Below, piece by piece: positions 1-8,203 of a stretch of DNA of 13,464 nucleotides. The first letter of the stretch is position 1. Every line of letters begins with the position of its first letter. Both the position numbers and the translations under genes were made by a program. Below the pieces are notes generated by a model. The model was not told the origin of the DNA, did not search any database, and saw only the letters and a list, made by a program, of their open reading frames with translations. This stretch comes from DATHBR01 sp036389955 (lineage in GTDB: Bacteria; Myxococcota; Myxococcia; Myxococcales; Myxococcaceae): assembly GCA_036389955.1 (NCBI GenBank), contig DASVVJ010000747.1:1-13464 (forward strand). Direction: 5' to 3'.

Positions 1-26
1 ACGATACGTGGCTCCAACCGGAGTGA
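1..26 (+). CDS. Possible 3' end of an upstream gene (partial)
   Basis: Frame 3 reads D-T-W-L-Q-P-E and stops at TGA (24-26), 4 nt before the ATG of the next gene, whose Shine-Dalgarno GGAG (20-23) would lie inside this tail. The arrangement fits a tightly packed upstream neighbour on the same strand. Only seven codons are visible and no product can be named. Frame 1 is also open to the window edge, so the tail could instead be noncoding or the next gene could begin further upstream. Confidence 0.22.
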
Positions 27-30
27 AACC

Positions 31-216
31 ATGGCCCCTGACGACAACGACAACGAGGATCTCAACGACACGCCGGCGCTGCGCCGGCTCCTGGAGAGAG
101 TGCGAAACCTCTCCCCAGAGAAGAAGGAGAAACTGCTGGAGCGGATGGGCCTGCGGTCGGTGATCATCCCGCGCTACCCGATAAAGCCGCCTCCCGAGGG
201 TGAAGAGCCGGAGTAG
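31..216 (+). CDS. Small charged helical protein, 61 aa, function unknown
   Basis: A 61-aa protein with no signal peptide or membrane segment. It has an acidic start (DDNDNEDLND, residues 4-13), a charged amphipathic helical stretch at about 16-42 containing LSPEKKEKLLERMGL (27-41), and a proline-rich acidic tail. The start is well supported: GGAG at 20-23 lies 7 nt before the ATG, and GC-rich third positions run through the gene. The 'LSPEKxxLLxxx' pattern resembles short helices found at the N-termini or linkers of nonribosomal peptide synthetase subunits, but so short a match proves nothing. It may be the last gene of an operon entering from the left; the frame is open back to base 1, so a longer, truncated gene is possible. 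I am confident the ORF is real and do not know its function. Confidence 0.6.
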   Translation: MAPDDNDNEDLNDTPALRRLLERVRNLSPEKKEKLLERMGLRSVIIPRYPIKPPPEGEEPE

Positions 217-260
217 ACGAAGGGCCCCCCCACCTGAGAGACGGAGCCCTTGGGAAAGTC

Positions 261-285
261 CCCAGAAACGGCGAGTTTAGCGCCG
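261..285 (-). terminator. Candidate weak intrinsic terminator of the minus-strand pair
   Basis: On the minus strand, 6 nt after the stop of the tail-anchored protein gene (292), there is a 5-bp all-GC stem (CGGCG/CGCCG, 269-273 with 281-285) with a 7-nt loop, followed by TTTCT. The stem is short and the T-run is interrupted, so termination efficiency is uncertain. No comparable T-tract follows it on the plus strand. Confidence 0.35.
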
Positions 286-291
286 GCCGAG

Positions 292-579
292 TCAGTAGCC
301 CGCGACGCCACCCGCCAGCACCAGCGCCACGCCCACCAGCACCACGGCACCGGTGCCGATGGTGGTCGAGCGCCTCGTGGGCACCAGCGCCATGGAGGCC
401 TGGAGTGCCTCGGCCCGGGCCCGCTCGGCCTGCGCATCCGCTTGGCACTGCGCCATGGAGTTGGCGAGCCGCTCGTAGCCGGTGAGGCTCACGTAGTACC
501 CAGCCACAACCCACGTGGGCGCGTGCTCCGGCAGGCCCTGGACATCCAGAAGCAGGGTCGTATGTCCCTGTTCCGTCAC
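292..579 (-). CDS. Small tail-anchored membrane protein, unknown function
   Basis: A 95-aa protein with a soluble N-terminal part, an Ala/Glu/Arg-rich helix at about residues 37-65 that could form a coiled coil, and one hydrophobic segment at the extreme C-terminus (about 73-94, TIGTGAVVLVGVALVLAGGV) preceded by Arg-Arg (69-70). That topology is a C-tail anchor with the bulk of the protein in the cytoplasm; there is no N-terminal signal. The start is GTG (577-579) and overlaps the stop of the upstream lipoprotein gene as GTGA, so translation is probably coupled. I do not recognise the family. A lysis or spanin-type role was considered because of the lipoprotein partner, but gene order and anchor position are opposite to Rz/Rz1. 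Confidence 0.65.
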   Translation of the reverse strand: MTEQGHTTLLLDVQGLPEHAPTWVVAGYYVSLTGYERLANSMAQCQADAQAERARAEALQASMALVPTRRSTTIGTGAVVLVGVALVLAGGVAGY

Positions 580-902
580 ACGAACCCGAACCGGAAGATG
601 GGCTTGATCTCAGGGCACGTGCCGGGGTCCTGAGGCACAGTGTCATCTTCGGTCACGGGGGTGGTCCGGCTGCACTTCTTGAGTTCTATCTCCACGTCCA
701 CTTTCTGCCAGCACTCACCGTGGAGCGCCAACTTGGAACGGCTTGGACACTCGACCGGGTCCTCCCACCGCTTGCGTTTGTAGAACAGCGAGAGTTGGGC
801 GAGCACCTCCGGCTCTGACGACGAAGTGTCCGTGGCAGCAGCGGGTGGCACGGGGCCACATCCGATGACGAGAGCGGCCAGGACAAAGAGAACGTTGCGC
901 AT
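576..902 (-). CDS. Small lipoprotein, function unknown
   Basis: A 108-aa predicted lipoprotein. The chosen ATG (900-902) gives a short n-region (M-R-N), a hydrophobic core and a good lipobox V-I-G-C with the lipidated cysteine at residue 15, followed by a Pro/Ala/Ser/Thr-rich linker (16-35). The mature domain has four further cysteines (ECPS, GEC, KKC, GTC) that could form two disulfides, and a basic FYKRKRW segment. An in-frame ATG at 995 would add 31 residues before the signal peptide and is unlikely. The Shine-Dalgarno is weak (GGGA about 5 nt upstream). It is the first gene of a two-gene operon with the tail-anchored protein (GTGA overlap). No homologue is recognised; the signal peptide is the firm part of the call. 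Confidence 0.7.
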   Translation of the reverse strand: MRNVLFVLAALVIGCGPVPPAAATDTSSSEPEVLAQLSLFYKRKRWEDPVECPSRSKLALHGECWQKVDVEIELKKCSRTTPVTEDDTVPQDPGTCPEIKPIFRFGFV

Positions 903-911
903 GAGTATCCC

Positions 912-949
912 AAGGGGTTGGCAACCAGCTACCCTACCCCTTCGGTAGG
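912..949 (-). promoter_or_regulatory. Overlapping inverted repeats in the lipoprotein leader region
   Basis: Three inverted repeats overlap 10-47 bp upstream of the lipoprotein start: aaggggt/acccctt (912-918 with 936-942), ggttg-g-caacc (916-926), and cctacc/ggtagg with a 5-nt loop (933-938 with 944-949). The first cannot form together with either of the others. They could be protein-binding operators or alternative hairpins in the 5' leader. No T-tract follows any of them, so a terminator is unlikely. Confidence 0.3.
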
Positions 950-991
950 TAAACGCAAGCCCCCCTCGATGCGCCCGGAACCCGTTGGGAA

Positions 992-1014
992 TCAACCGCG
1001 TTGAAGCGCGTTGA
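992..1014. promoter_or_regulatory. Candidate operator: three TCAAC/GTTGA half-sites
   Basis: TCAAC-CGC-GTTGA (992-1004) is an inverted repeat with a 3-bp centre. A further GCGTTGA (1008-1014) repeats GCGTTGA (998-1004) at a spacing of exactly 10 bp, one helical turn. The site lies 45-67 bp upstream of the DoxX start in the divergent region shared with the lipoprotein gene. No strong -35/-10 pair was recognised around it, so its link to either promoter is inferred. Confidence 0.3.
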
Positions 1015-1058
1015 GCCCCCTGGTTTCTTCAAGCACTGGAACGAGCAGGGAGTCTCGG

Positions 1059-1454
1059 ATGATGCAGGGGCAGAGTGCGGCGCTGGGATGGACGTTGGTG
1101 CGGGTGACGTTCGGGTTGATGCTCTCCCTGGCGCACGGCCTCCCCAAAGCGACAGGAGATATGGGGCCCTTCGTGGAGAGAGTGGCCAAGCTCGGCTTCC
1201 CGTTCCCCACCTTCTTCGCCTGGTGCGCGACGCTCACGGAGCTTCTGGGCGGGCTGCTCATCGCCCTGGGGCTCTTCAGCCGGCCGGCCGCGGCCTTCGC
1301 GGCGTTCACCATGGTGGTGGCCACCTTCCGGCACCGCCCCGATCCGTTCTCCGCCATGGAGAAGCCGCTGCTCTTCCTGACCGTCTTCGTGGCGGTGATT
1401 CTCGTGGGCGGTGGCCCCTGGAGCCTCGACGCCAAGCTGCGGCGCAAGGCCTGA
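1059..1454 (+). CDS. DoxX family integral membrane protein
   Basis: A 131-aa protein with four predicted membrane helices (about 8-27, 51-73, 77-93, 102-119) and the DoxX-family pattern: an early helix ending in A-H-G-L-P-K (25-30), then T-E-L-L-G-G-L-L-I-A-L-G-L-F-S-R (60-75) across the second helix, and a C-terminal G-G-P-W-S-L-D. DoxX proteins are small membrane proteins tied in some bacteria to redox or thiol stress, but most members, including this type, have no assigned reaction. The ATG at 1059 is chosen because AGGGAG (1047-1052) lies 6 nt upstream; ATG 1062 is equally possible, and the in-frame TTG at 1011 would add an unrelated Ser-rich tail. The gene ends 4 bp from the convergent SRAP gene. 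The family call is firm; the function is not. Confidence 0.87.
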   Translation: MMQGQSAALGWTLVRVTFGLMLSLAHGLPKATGDMGPFVERVAKLGFPFPTFFAWCATLTELLGGLLIALGLFSRPAAAFAAFTMVVATFRHRPDPFSAMEKPLLFLTVFVAVILVGGGPWSLDAKLRRKA

Positions 1455-1458
1455 GCCG

Positions 1459-2133
1459 CTAGGCCGCCACGCGCTCCACGCAGGCAGGCACGTCGTTGGA
1501 CGGCGAGTTCACCACCCGCGCCACCTCGTAGGCATCCAGCGCGTCCTCCGCGAACGGCACCAGCAGCGGCTGGAGCACCGAGGGCTCCAGCGCCTCGGGG
1601 CGCAGCCACAGCTCCTGCGCGCCCGAGGAGAGGATGACGGGCATCCGATCGTGGATAGGCTCCATCAGCGCGTTGGGACCCGTGGTGATCAGCGCGCAGG
1701 TCCGCATCAGCTCGCCCGTGTCCGGCGCCGTCCACTCCTCCCACAGCCCGGCCAGCGCCAGCGGCTTGCGGTCCTTGCGGTGGAAGAAGAACGGCGTCTT
1801 CGGCTTCGTCGTCTGCTTCCACTCGTACCAGCCGTCGACGAGCACCAGGCAGCGCCGGCGCTTGAACGCGGAGCGGAAGCTGGGCTTCTCGGACACTGTC
1901 TCGCACCGGGCGTTGATCAGCTTGTTGCCGATGGCGGCATCCTTCGCCCATGAGGGGATGAGCCCCCAGCGGTAGGCGTCCAGCACCCGCTGCCCGTCAT
2001 TGACGACGACGGGCATCAGCTGGGTAGGCGCCAGGTTGAACCGGGGTCGATCGAGTCCCGCCCGCACACTGGTGAGGGCGAACTCGCGGGCAAGATCGGC
2101 TGCCGAAGTCTGGACGGTCACACGGCCACACAT
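1459..2133 (-). CDS. yedK: SRAP / YedK-HMCES family abasic-site crosslinking enzyme
   Basis: A 224-aa SOS response-associated peptidase (SRAP). Family members trap abasic sites in single-stranded DNA through a thiazolidine bond to the N-terminal cysteine. The start must be the ATG at 2131-2133 because Met removal exposes Cys2 in M-C-G-R; an upstream in-frame ATG at 2172 would bury it. Key residues are visible: Cys2, R31-F-N33-L-A-P, W56-G-L-I-P-S-W, N74-A-R-C-E, Glu104 in G-W-Y-E-W-K, and His161 in E-P-I-H-D-R-M-P-V. Length is normal for the family. It lies 59 bp downstream of the histidine kinase on the same strand and may be co-transcribed with it. No LexA-like box was found close to the start, and no strong Shine-Dalgarno is present. 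Confidence 0.95.
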   Translation of the reverse strand: MCGRVTVQTSAADLAREFALTSVRAGLDRPRFNLAPTQLMPVVVNDGQRVLDAYRWGLIPSWAKDAAIGNKLINARCETVSEKPSFRSAFKRRRCLVLVDGWYEWKQTTKPKTPFFFHRKDRKPLALAGLWEEWTAPDTGELMRTCALITTGPNALMEPIHDRMPVILSSGAQELWLRPEALEPSVLQPLLVPFAEDALDAYEVARVVNSPSNDVPACVERVAA

Positions 2134-2192
2134 GTGCCCAGTATCGCCCGCCCGCCCCTGCCCACCAAGCACAACGCAGCACGGCGGGCTGC

Positions 2193-4484
2193 TCAGCCGC
2201 CAAGCGGCAACACCACCCGGGCCACCGTGCCTCCGCCCTCACGGTTGTGCAGGGAGATACGCCCCCCGTGCAGGCGGACGATCTCCCGCGAGACGTAGAG
2301 CCCCACCCCCAGCCCGTAGATGCCCTTGAGCGCTTGGCGCTCCCCCCGCGCGAACCGTTCGAAGAGCTGCTCCTTGTCCTCCCCACCCAGGCCAATGCCC
2401 CGGTCCGCCACCGAGAGCTCCACCTCGGCCGGAGAGAGCAGCCTCACCCCGACCTCGATGGGACCCCCGTCCGGGCTGTACTTGATGGCGTTGGCCACCA
2501 GGTTCTGGAGCACCTGCTCGATGCGCAGCTCGTCGAACGCTCCCTCCACCGGCGACAGCTCGAGCTGCAGCGTGTGCCGGGGCGAGGCGTTCACCAGCGG
2601 CTCACTCACGCGCCGGGCCACCTCCGCCAGGTTCAGCCGCGTGCGCTGCAACGGCAGCTTGCCCGAGCCGAGCTGCGAGGCATCCAGCAGCTGGGTCACC
2701 AGGCGCGTGAGCCGATCAATCTGCCGCTCGAACAGTTCGATGCGCTCGAGGTGCTCCGCCCCCACCTTGCGCCGCAGCAGCGCCAGCTGGGTCTTCACCG
2801 CCGTGATGGGCGTCCGCAGCTCGTGCGAGGCGATGGACATGAAAGCATCTTTCTCGTTGCTCACCCGCTCGATGGCCTCCAGCTGGCTGGAGAGCTGAGC
2901 GGCCATCTGGTCGAAGGTGCGCGCGAGCTGGCGCAGCTCGACCGGGGCGTTCTCCGTGGCGGCTTGCACCCGCGCCTGACGCTCCCCCGAGGCGAGCCGG
3001 ACCGCGGCCTCCGACACCTCCTGCATCGGCGAGAGGATGGCGCGCGAGATCATCAGCGACACCAGCACGGCCGCCACGGCGGCGAACCCCATGGTGGCCA
3101 GCAGGTGGGCGTAGGCGCCCTCGACCTCGCGCTGCAGGTAGGCCGTGGGCTGCTCGACGATCACCCGCCAGCCCATGCGCTCCACCCTCACCGTGCGGAA
3201 CAGCCGCACCGCGCTCTGCTCGAGCAGCGTGGGGGTCCCGGGGTTGTTCGTATAGGTGCCCGTGCCATCGACGCCCGCCCGGGCCAGCGCCTCCGCCAGC
3301 GCCGAGCCTTCGATGCTCCGCGGGCGTCCGGTGTCCTCCTCGCTCGAGTCGAAGACCACGCCGCCCTGCCTGTCGACCACCAGCACGCGCTGGTGAATCT
3401 CCCGGCTCCGGTCCCGGGCGGAGGTGCGCATCGCCGGCAGGTCCAGCGAGGCGAGCACATAACCGCCGTAGCGGCCGTCGGCGCGGATCGGGGCGACCGC
3501 CACCACCAGCGGACCAACTACCGCGCCCTGGCCTGGAAACACATCGCTCACGAACGCCACCCGGGCCTCCCGGGCCCGGCGCACGTAGTCCCGGTCCGAG
3601 AAGTCCCGGCCCACGAGCGGCCGCCCCTCCCGATCCACCCGCGGAGAGAACGCAAGCGCCACTCCCTCGGCGCTGCCGACATAAGCGTTGATCAGCTCCG
3701 GCGAATAGGTGACGAGCGAGTCGAGCGCATCCTCCAGAGAGCCCTGCTGCGGCAGCCCTCCCCGGGACGCCAGGTGCGTGGCCAGCAGCCGCGCGAGCTG
3801 CGCCGCCGCGTGCGAGGCATGATCGAGCCGGCTCTCGATCTCCCGGGCCACGGCGCGGGCCACCTGGTGGTTCTCCGTGTTCACCTGCTCCAGGGCGGCC
3901 TGGTGCCGCGCACGGCCCTCGGCGCCCCCCATGACGAGCAACGGACTGACCGCGCCCAGGGTGAGGGCCGAGGCGAACGCGCTCCGCATGGGCATGTCCG
4001 CCACCGGTGGGGGCAGCAGCTCGCGCAGGCGGCGCCGGACCTCGGGCACCAGCAGGACCACCTGGACCATCAGCGCCGCCAGCACCCCGTTCACCGCCTG
4101 CTTCACCCCCGACACCAACGTGGCCTGCTCGGGCAGCTGGGCCGCCAGCACGTACGTCAGGAGGAAGTAGAGCGGACTCAAGAGCCAGTAGAGCCCGTCC
4201 GCCGTGATGGGCATGAGGCGCCGGCTCAGCGTGCCGACGAAGAGCCCCTCCAGCGTGAGGTTGAGCCAACCCCAGGGGTGTCCCCACAGCTCCACGGTCA
4301 CCACGCCGGAGATCGCCCCCGCCACCCCGCCCGCCACGGGCCCCAGCAGCACCGCCGCCAGCAGCACCGCCAGCGGCCCCAGCAGGAAGTGCACCCCGGG
4401 GAGGACCTCGACGGCCGCCAGGTTCAGCAGCAGCCCACACAGGCCCAGTGCAGCGCCCCCCGCGATGCGTTTCCAGGTCCTCAT
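2193..4484 (-). CDS. Membrane sensor histidine kinase (multi-TM, Cache, HAMP, HisKA, HATPase)
   Basis: A 763-aa orphan sensor kinase. Domain order: an N-terminal block of about six or seven membrane helices (residues 6-186), with the run L-L-G-P-V-A-G-G-V-A-G (46-56) and W-G-H-P-W-G-W (67-73) recalling 5TM-LytS or ECF-S-like membrane sensors; a periplasmic double-Cache-type domain (about 190-455, core G-R-D-F-S-D-R-D-Y at 292-300 and G-Y-V-L-A-S-L-D-L at 341-349); a last helix (461-480); HAMP (about 481-533); HisKA with the phospho-acceptor His554 in S-H-E-L-R-T-P; and HATPase with N665 (N box), D694-R-G-I-G-L (G1), F-E-R-F (708-711) and G725-L-G-V-G-L (G2). All kinase boxes are intact. It should autophosphorylate in response to a small periplasmic or membrane ligand. 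No response regulator lies in the window. A GAGG lies close to the ATG at 4482-4484. Confidence 0.93.
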   Translation of the reverse strand: MRTWKRIAGGAALGLCGLLLNLAAVEVLPGVHFLLGPLAVLLAAVLLGPVAGGVAGAISGVVTVELWGHPWGWLNLTLEGLFVGTLSRRLMPITADGLYWLLSPLYFLLTYVLAAQLPEQATLVSGVKQAVNGVLAALMVQVVLLVPEVRRRLRELLPPPVADMPMRSAFASALTLGAVSPLLVMGGAEGRARHQAALEQVNTENHQVARAVAREIESRLDHASHAAAQLARLLATHLASRGGLPQQGSLEDALDSLVTYSPELINAYVGSAEGVALAFSPRVDREGRPLVGRDFSDRDYVRRAREARVAFVSDVFPGQGAVVGPLVVAVAPIRADGRYGGYVLASLDLPAMRTSARDRSREIHQRVLVVDRQGGVVFDSSEEDTGRPRSIEGSALAEALARAGVDGTGTYTNNPGTPTLLEQSAVRLFRTVRVERMGWRVIVEQPTAYLQREVEGAYAHLLATMGFAAVAAVLVSLMISRAILSPMQEVSEAAVRLASGERQARVQAATENAPVELRQLARTFDQMAAQLSSQLEAIERVSNEKDAFMSIASHELRTPITAVKTQLALLRRKVGAEHLERIELFERQIDRLTRLVTQLLDASQLGSGKLPLQRTRLNLAEVARRVSEPLVNASPRHTLQLELSPVEGAFDELRIEQVLQNLVANAIKYSPDGGPIEVGVRLLSPAEVELSVADRGIGLGGEDKEQLFERFARGERQALKGIYGLGVGLYVSREIVRLHGGRISLHNREGGGTVARVVLPLGG

Positions 4485-4561
4485 CCAGCCTCAGCTTCCG
4501 CCAGTGGCACGACGCTTGGGGAGCCCTTCCGCGCCCTTTCGCTCAGCCCTGTACACCTGGA

Positions 4562-4580
4562 GGGTCCGGACGGCGGACCC
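4562..4580. repeat. Perfect 7-bp inverted repeat upstream of the kinase
   Basis: gggtccg (4562-4568) and cggaccc (4574-4580) form a perfect inverted repeat around a 5-nt centre, just beyond the T-tract of the protease terminator and 78 bp upstream of the kinase start. It could be an operator for the kinase or a second processing or terminator hairpin. It is not followed by a T-run in either direction. Confidence 0.4.
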
Positions 4581-4627
4581 GCAAAAGAAAACCGGCGTGG
4601 GCCGGAGAAGCTCCGTGCCCACGCCGG
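4581..4627 (-). terminator. Strong intrinsic terminator of the protease gene
   Basis: On the minus strand, 23 bp after the protease stop, there is a perfect 11-bp stem (ccggcgtgggc at 4592-4602 with gcccacgccgg at 4617-4627). It is topped by a second 5-bp stem (cggag/ctccg, 4603-4607 with 4611-4615) with a 3-nt loop and one bulged base. The transcript then runs into TTTTCTTTTGC (4591 down to 4581). This is a textbook Rho-independent terminator and insulates the kinase gene from protease transcription. Confidence 0.93.
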
Positions 4628-4650
4628 GAGGTAACCGTCAGCGGCGATGA

Positions 4651-6666
<2,016 letters not shown>

Positions 6667-6670
6667 TCGA

Positions 6671-6676
6671 CCTCTC
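6671..6676 (-). promoter_or_regulatory. Ribosome binding site deciding the protease start
   Basis: The minus strand reads GAGAGG, 4 nt before the ATG at 6664-6666. This supports the shorter start directly in front of the signal peptide (M-K-S-F-K-K) over the in-frame ATG at 6702. Confidence 0.65.
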
Positions 6677-6727
6677 GGGGGATTGGGGGATGGTTGGCGC
6701 ACAGATCGCCAGGTGAGACGGCGCGTG

Positions 6728-6757
6728 AAACTACACTTTCGTGTAGAGCCCGGTCAA
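6728..6757 (-). promoter_or_regulatory. Candidate protease promoter with internal inverted repeat
   Basis: On the minus strand TTGACC (6757-6752) and TAGTTT (6733-6728) form a -35/-10 pair with an 18-bp spacer. The 16-bp inverted repeat ctacac-gaaa-gtgtag (6746-6731) fills most of the spacer, and its right arm overlaps the -10, as expected for a repressor site. The predicted start near 6721 leaves a leader of about 55 nt. Alternatively the repeat acts in RNA as a C(GAAA)G tetraloop hairpin or a weak terminator (followed by TTTC) for the upstream dGTPase gene. The -35 matches consensus at five of six positions; the -10 is weak. Confidence 0.45.
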
Positions 6758-6785
6758 TCCCCACTACCGCCCAATCGACCCTTAT

Positions 6786-6801
6786 TCATGAAGTCATGAA
6801 G
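6786..6801. repeat. Tandem 8-bp repeat at the end of the dGTPase gene
   Basis: TCATGAAG occurs twice in tandem (6786-6793, 6794-6801). One copy contains the dGTPase stop codon and the other lies just beyond it. It may be a small duplication; no function is apparent. Confidence 0.4.
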
Positions 6802-8194
6802 GTAGTTTGATTCCAGACAAACGCTGAAAGAGTTCCACCGCGAAGCTATCGGTCATTCCGGAGATGTAGTCGGTGACGCTGAGCAGGCGCTGGTAGGGCG
6901 ACAGCTGGGCGATGGCCTCGCCGCGGTCCTGCAAGGGCGGGCCGGGGCGCTGCAGGAACTCGAGCGGCAGGAGCTGGCGCAGCTTCTTCTCTTCCTTGTT
7001 GGGCGAGTCGGTCACCACTGCCGGGGCGAACATCTCCAGCAGCCCGCCCAGCGTCTTGAAGCCCGCGCTTTCGATCTGCAGCACGCGCTCGCTCTCGTAG
7101 CCCTTCTGGCGGGTGATGCGCTTGATTTCATCGAGCTGGCTGTTCATCGCGGCGCGGGCGGACACCAGCGACTGCTCCCACCTGCCCTGCTCCATCTCCT
7201 CCACGGCCTCGGCGAACACGCCCACGCACTCCTGGATGAGCGCGCCAATGGCGCCCGAGCGCAGCACGCCCAGGCGGCTCTCGGGCTGCAGTTCCTCGGC
7301 GGGGCTGGGGAAGTCGCGCTTGCCCATCACTCCCTCCAGCAGGGCACAGGCCTGCTCGTGGGGAATGAGGCCCAACATGGCCGAGTCCTCCAGGTCGATG
7401 ACGGCGTAGCAGATGTCATCGGCGGCCTCGACGAGGAAGGCCAGCGGGTGGCGGGCGAAGACGCCGGGCTCGCGCTCGAGCAGGCCGAGTTTCTGGAACG
7501 CCTCGCGCGCCAGGGCCGCGTCCTCCTGGAAGTAGCCGAACTTCTTCTCCGAGGCGCGGCTCTTGTCCCGCTCGCGTCCGGGGATGACGGAGGGCCGGGG
7601 GTACTTGCTCATCGCGCCCAGCGTGGCGACGGTGTAGCGCAGGCCGCCGTGGCGCTCGCGGGACTGGAGCCGGTTGAGGATGCGGAAGCCCTGCGCGTTG
7701 CCCTCGAACTTCACCAGGTCCTGCCACTCGGCCTGGGTGGCGAAGGGGCTCTTCTTTCCAGCGGGCTCGGGGGACCAGCGCTCCAGCCGCTGCTCGGCCC
7801 AGTGCTGAATGGCGGCTTCTCCCGAGTGTCCGAAGGGCGGGTTGCCGATGTCGTGCGCCAGGCAGCCCGCTGCCACCAGGGTGCCCAGGTGCGAGGGCTC
7901 AACCTTCACGTCCTGGTTGCGCAGGGCCTTGCCCGCGAGCTGCCCCAGCGTGCGCCCCACGCACGAGGCTTCGATGCTGTGGGTCAGCCGCGTACGCGGC
8001 GTGTAGTCGCGGGTGGAGAGCGGGAAGACCTGGGTCTTGTCGTGCAGCCGCCGGAAGGCGCTGGAGAAGACGATGCGGTCGTAGTCCTTGTCGTAGTCGG
8101 TGCGGTCCTCGGCGGAGCCGGTGGGAGCGCGGGTGGACCCCAGCCGTTGCCAGGACAACAACTGCTGCCATCGCTCACTGCGCTGCTTGCTCAC
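6794..8194 (-). CDS. dgt: Deoxyguanosinetriphosphate triphosphohydrolase-like HD protein
   Basis: A 466-aa HD-superfamily dNTP triphosphohydrolase, which splits dNTPs (dGTP in the founding enzyme) to the nucleoside and tripolyphosphate. Numbering from the GTG start, visible motifs are S-S-A-F-R-R-L-H-D-K-T-Q-V-F (43-56), R-T-R-L-T-H72-S-I-E, the HD pair H114-D115 in L-A-H-D-I-G-N-P-P-F-G-H-S-G-E, and the metal Asp in A-A-D-D-I-C-Y (259-260). The metal ligands appear complete and the length fits the long Dgt type. GTG at 8194 is chosen because a perfect GGAGGT (8204-8209) lies 9 nt upstream; the in-frame ATG at 8281 would add 29 Gly/Arg-rich residues unlike the family. It is divergent from the OmpA-domain gene. 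dNTP specificity cannot be told from sequence; the symbol is given by family. Confidence 0.93.
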   Translation of the reverse strand: MSKQRSERWQQLLSWQRLGSTRAPTGSAEDRTDYDKDYDRIVFSSAFRRLHDKTQVFPLSTRDYTPRTRLTHSIEASCVGRTLGQLAGKALRNQDVKVEPSHLGTLVAAGCLAHDIGNPPFGHSGEAAIQHWAEQRLERWSPEPAGKKSPFATQAEWQDLVKFEGNAQGFRILNRLQSRERHGGLRYTVATLGAMSKYPRPSVIPGRERDKSRASEKKFGYFQEDAALAREAFQKLGLLEREPGVFARHPLAFLVEAADDICYAVIDLEDSAMLGLIPHEQACALLEGVMGKRDFPSPAEELQPESRLGVLRSGAIGALIQECVGVFAEAVEEMEQGRWEQSLVSARAAMNSQLDEIKRITRQKGYESERVLQIESAGFKTLGGLLEMFAPAVVTDSPNKEEKKLRQLLPLEFLQRPGPPLQDRGEAIAQLSPYQRLLSVTDYISGMTDSFAVELFQRLSGIKLPS

Positions 8195-8203
8195 GCGGGT
8201 GCG

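Noticed and set aside
220..251. aagggc/gccctt inverted repeat after the 61-aa gene as a plus-strand terminator
   Set aside because: Six-base stem, 20-nt loop and no T-tract on the plus strand.
292..902. Phage spanin (Rz/Rz1) pair
   Set aside because: Rz has an N-terminal anchor and precedes the lipoprotein; here the lipoprotein comes first and the partner has a C-terminal anchor. There is no holin or endolysin nearby.
992..1951. Minus-strand open frame opposite DoxX and overlapping SRAP
   Set aside because: The SRAP and DoxX reading frames hold clear family motifs; this frame is Arg/Ala/Gly-rich shadow sequence.
2129..2136. CACATGTG palindrome at the SRAP start, also the core of the 10904-10915 palindrome
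   Set aside because: At SRAP it is largely dictated by the start ATG-TGC codons (Met-Cys) required by the enzyme; two copies are weak evidence of a shared operator.
2247..4634. Very long open frame antisense to the histidine kinase
   Set aside because: It is the mirror of a GC-rich gene; the translation is His/Arg/Gln/Pro-rich with no domain, while the opposite strand has every kinase motif intact.
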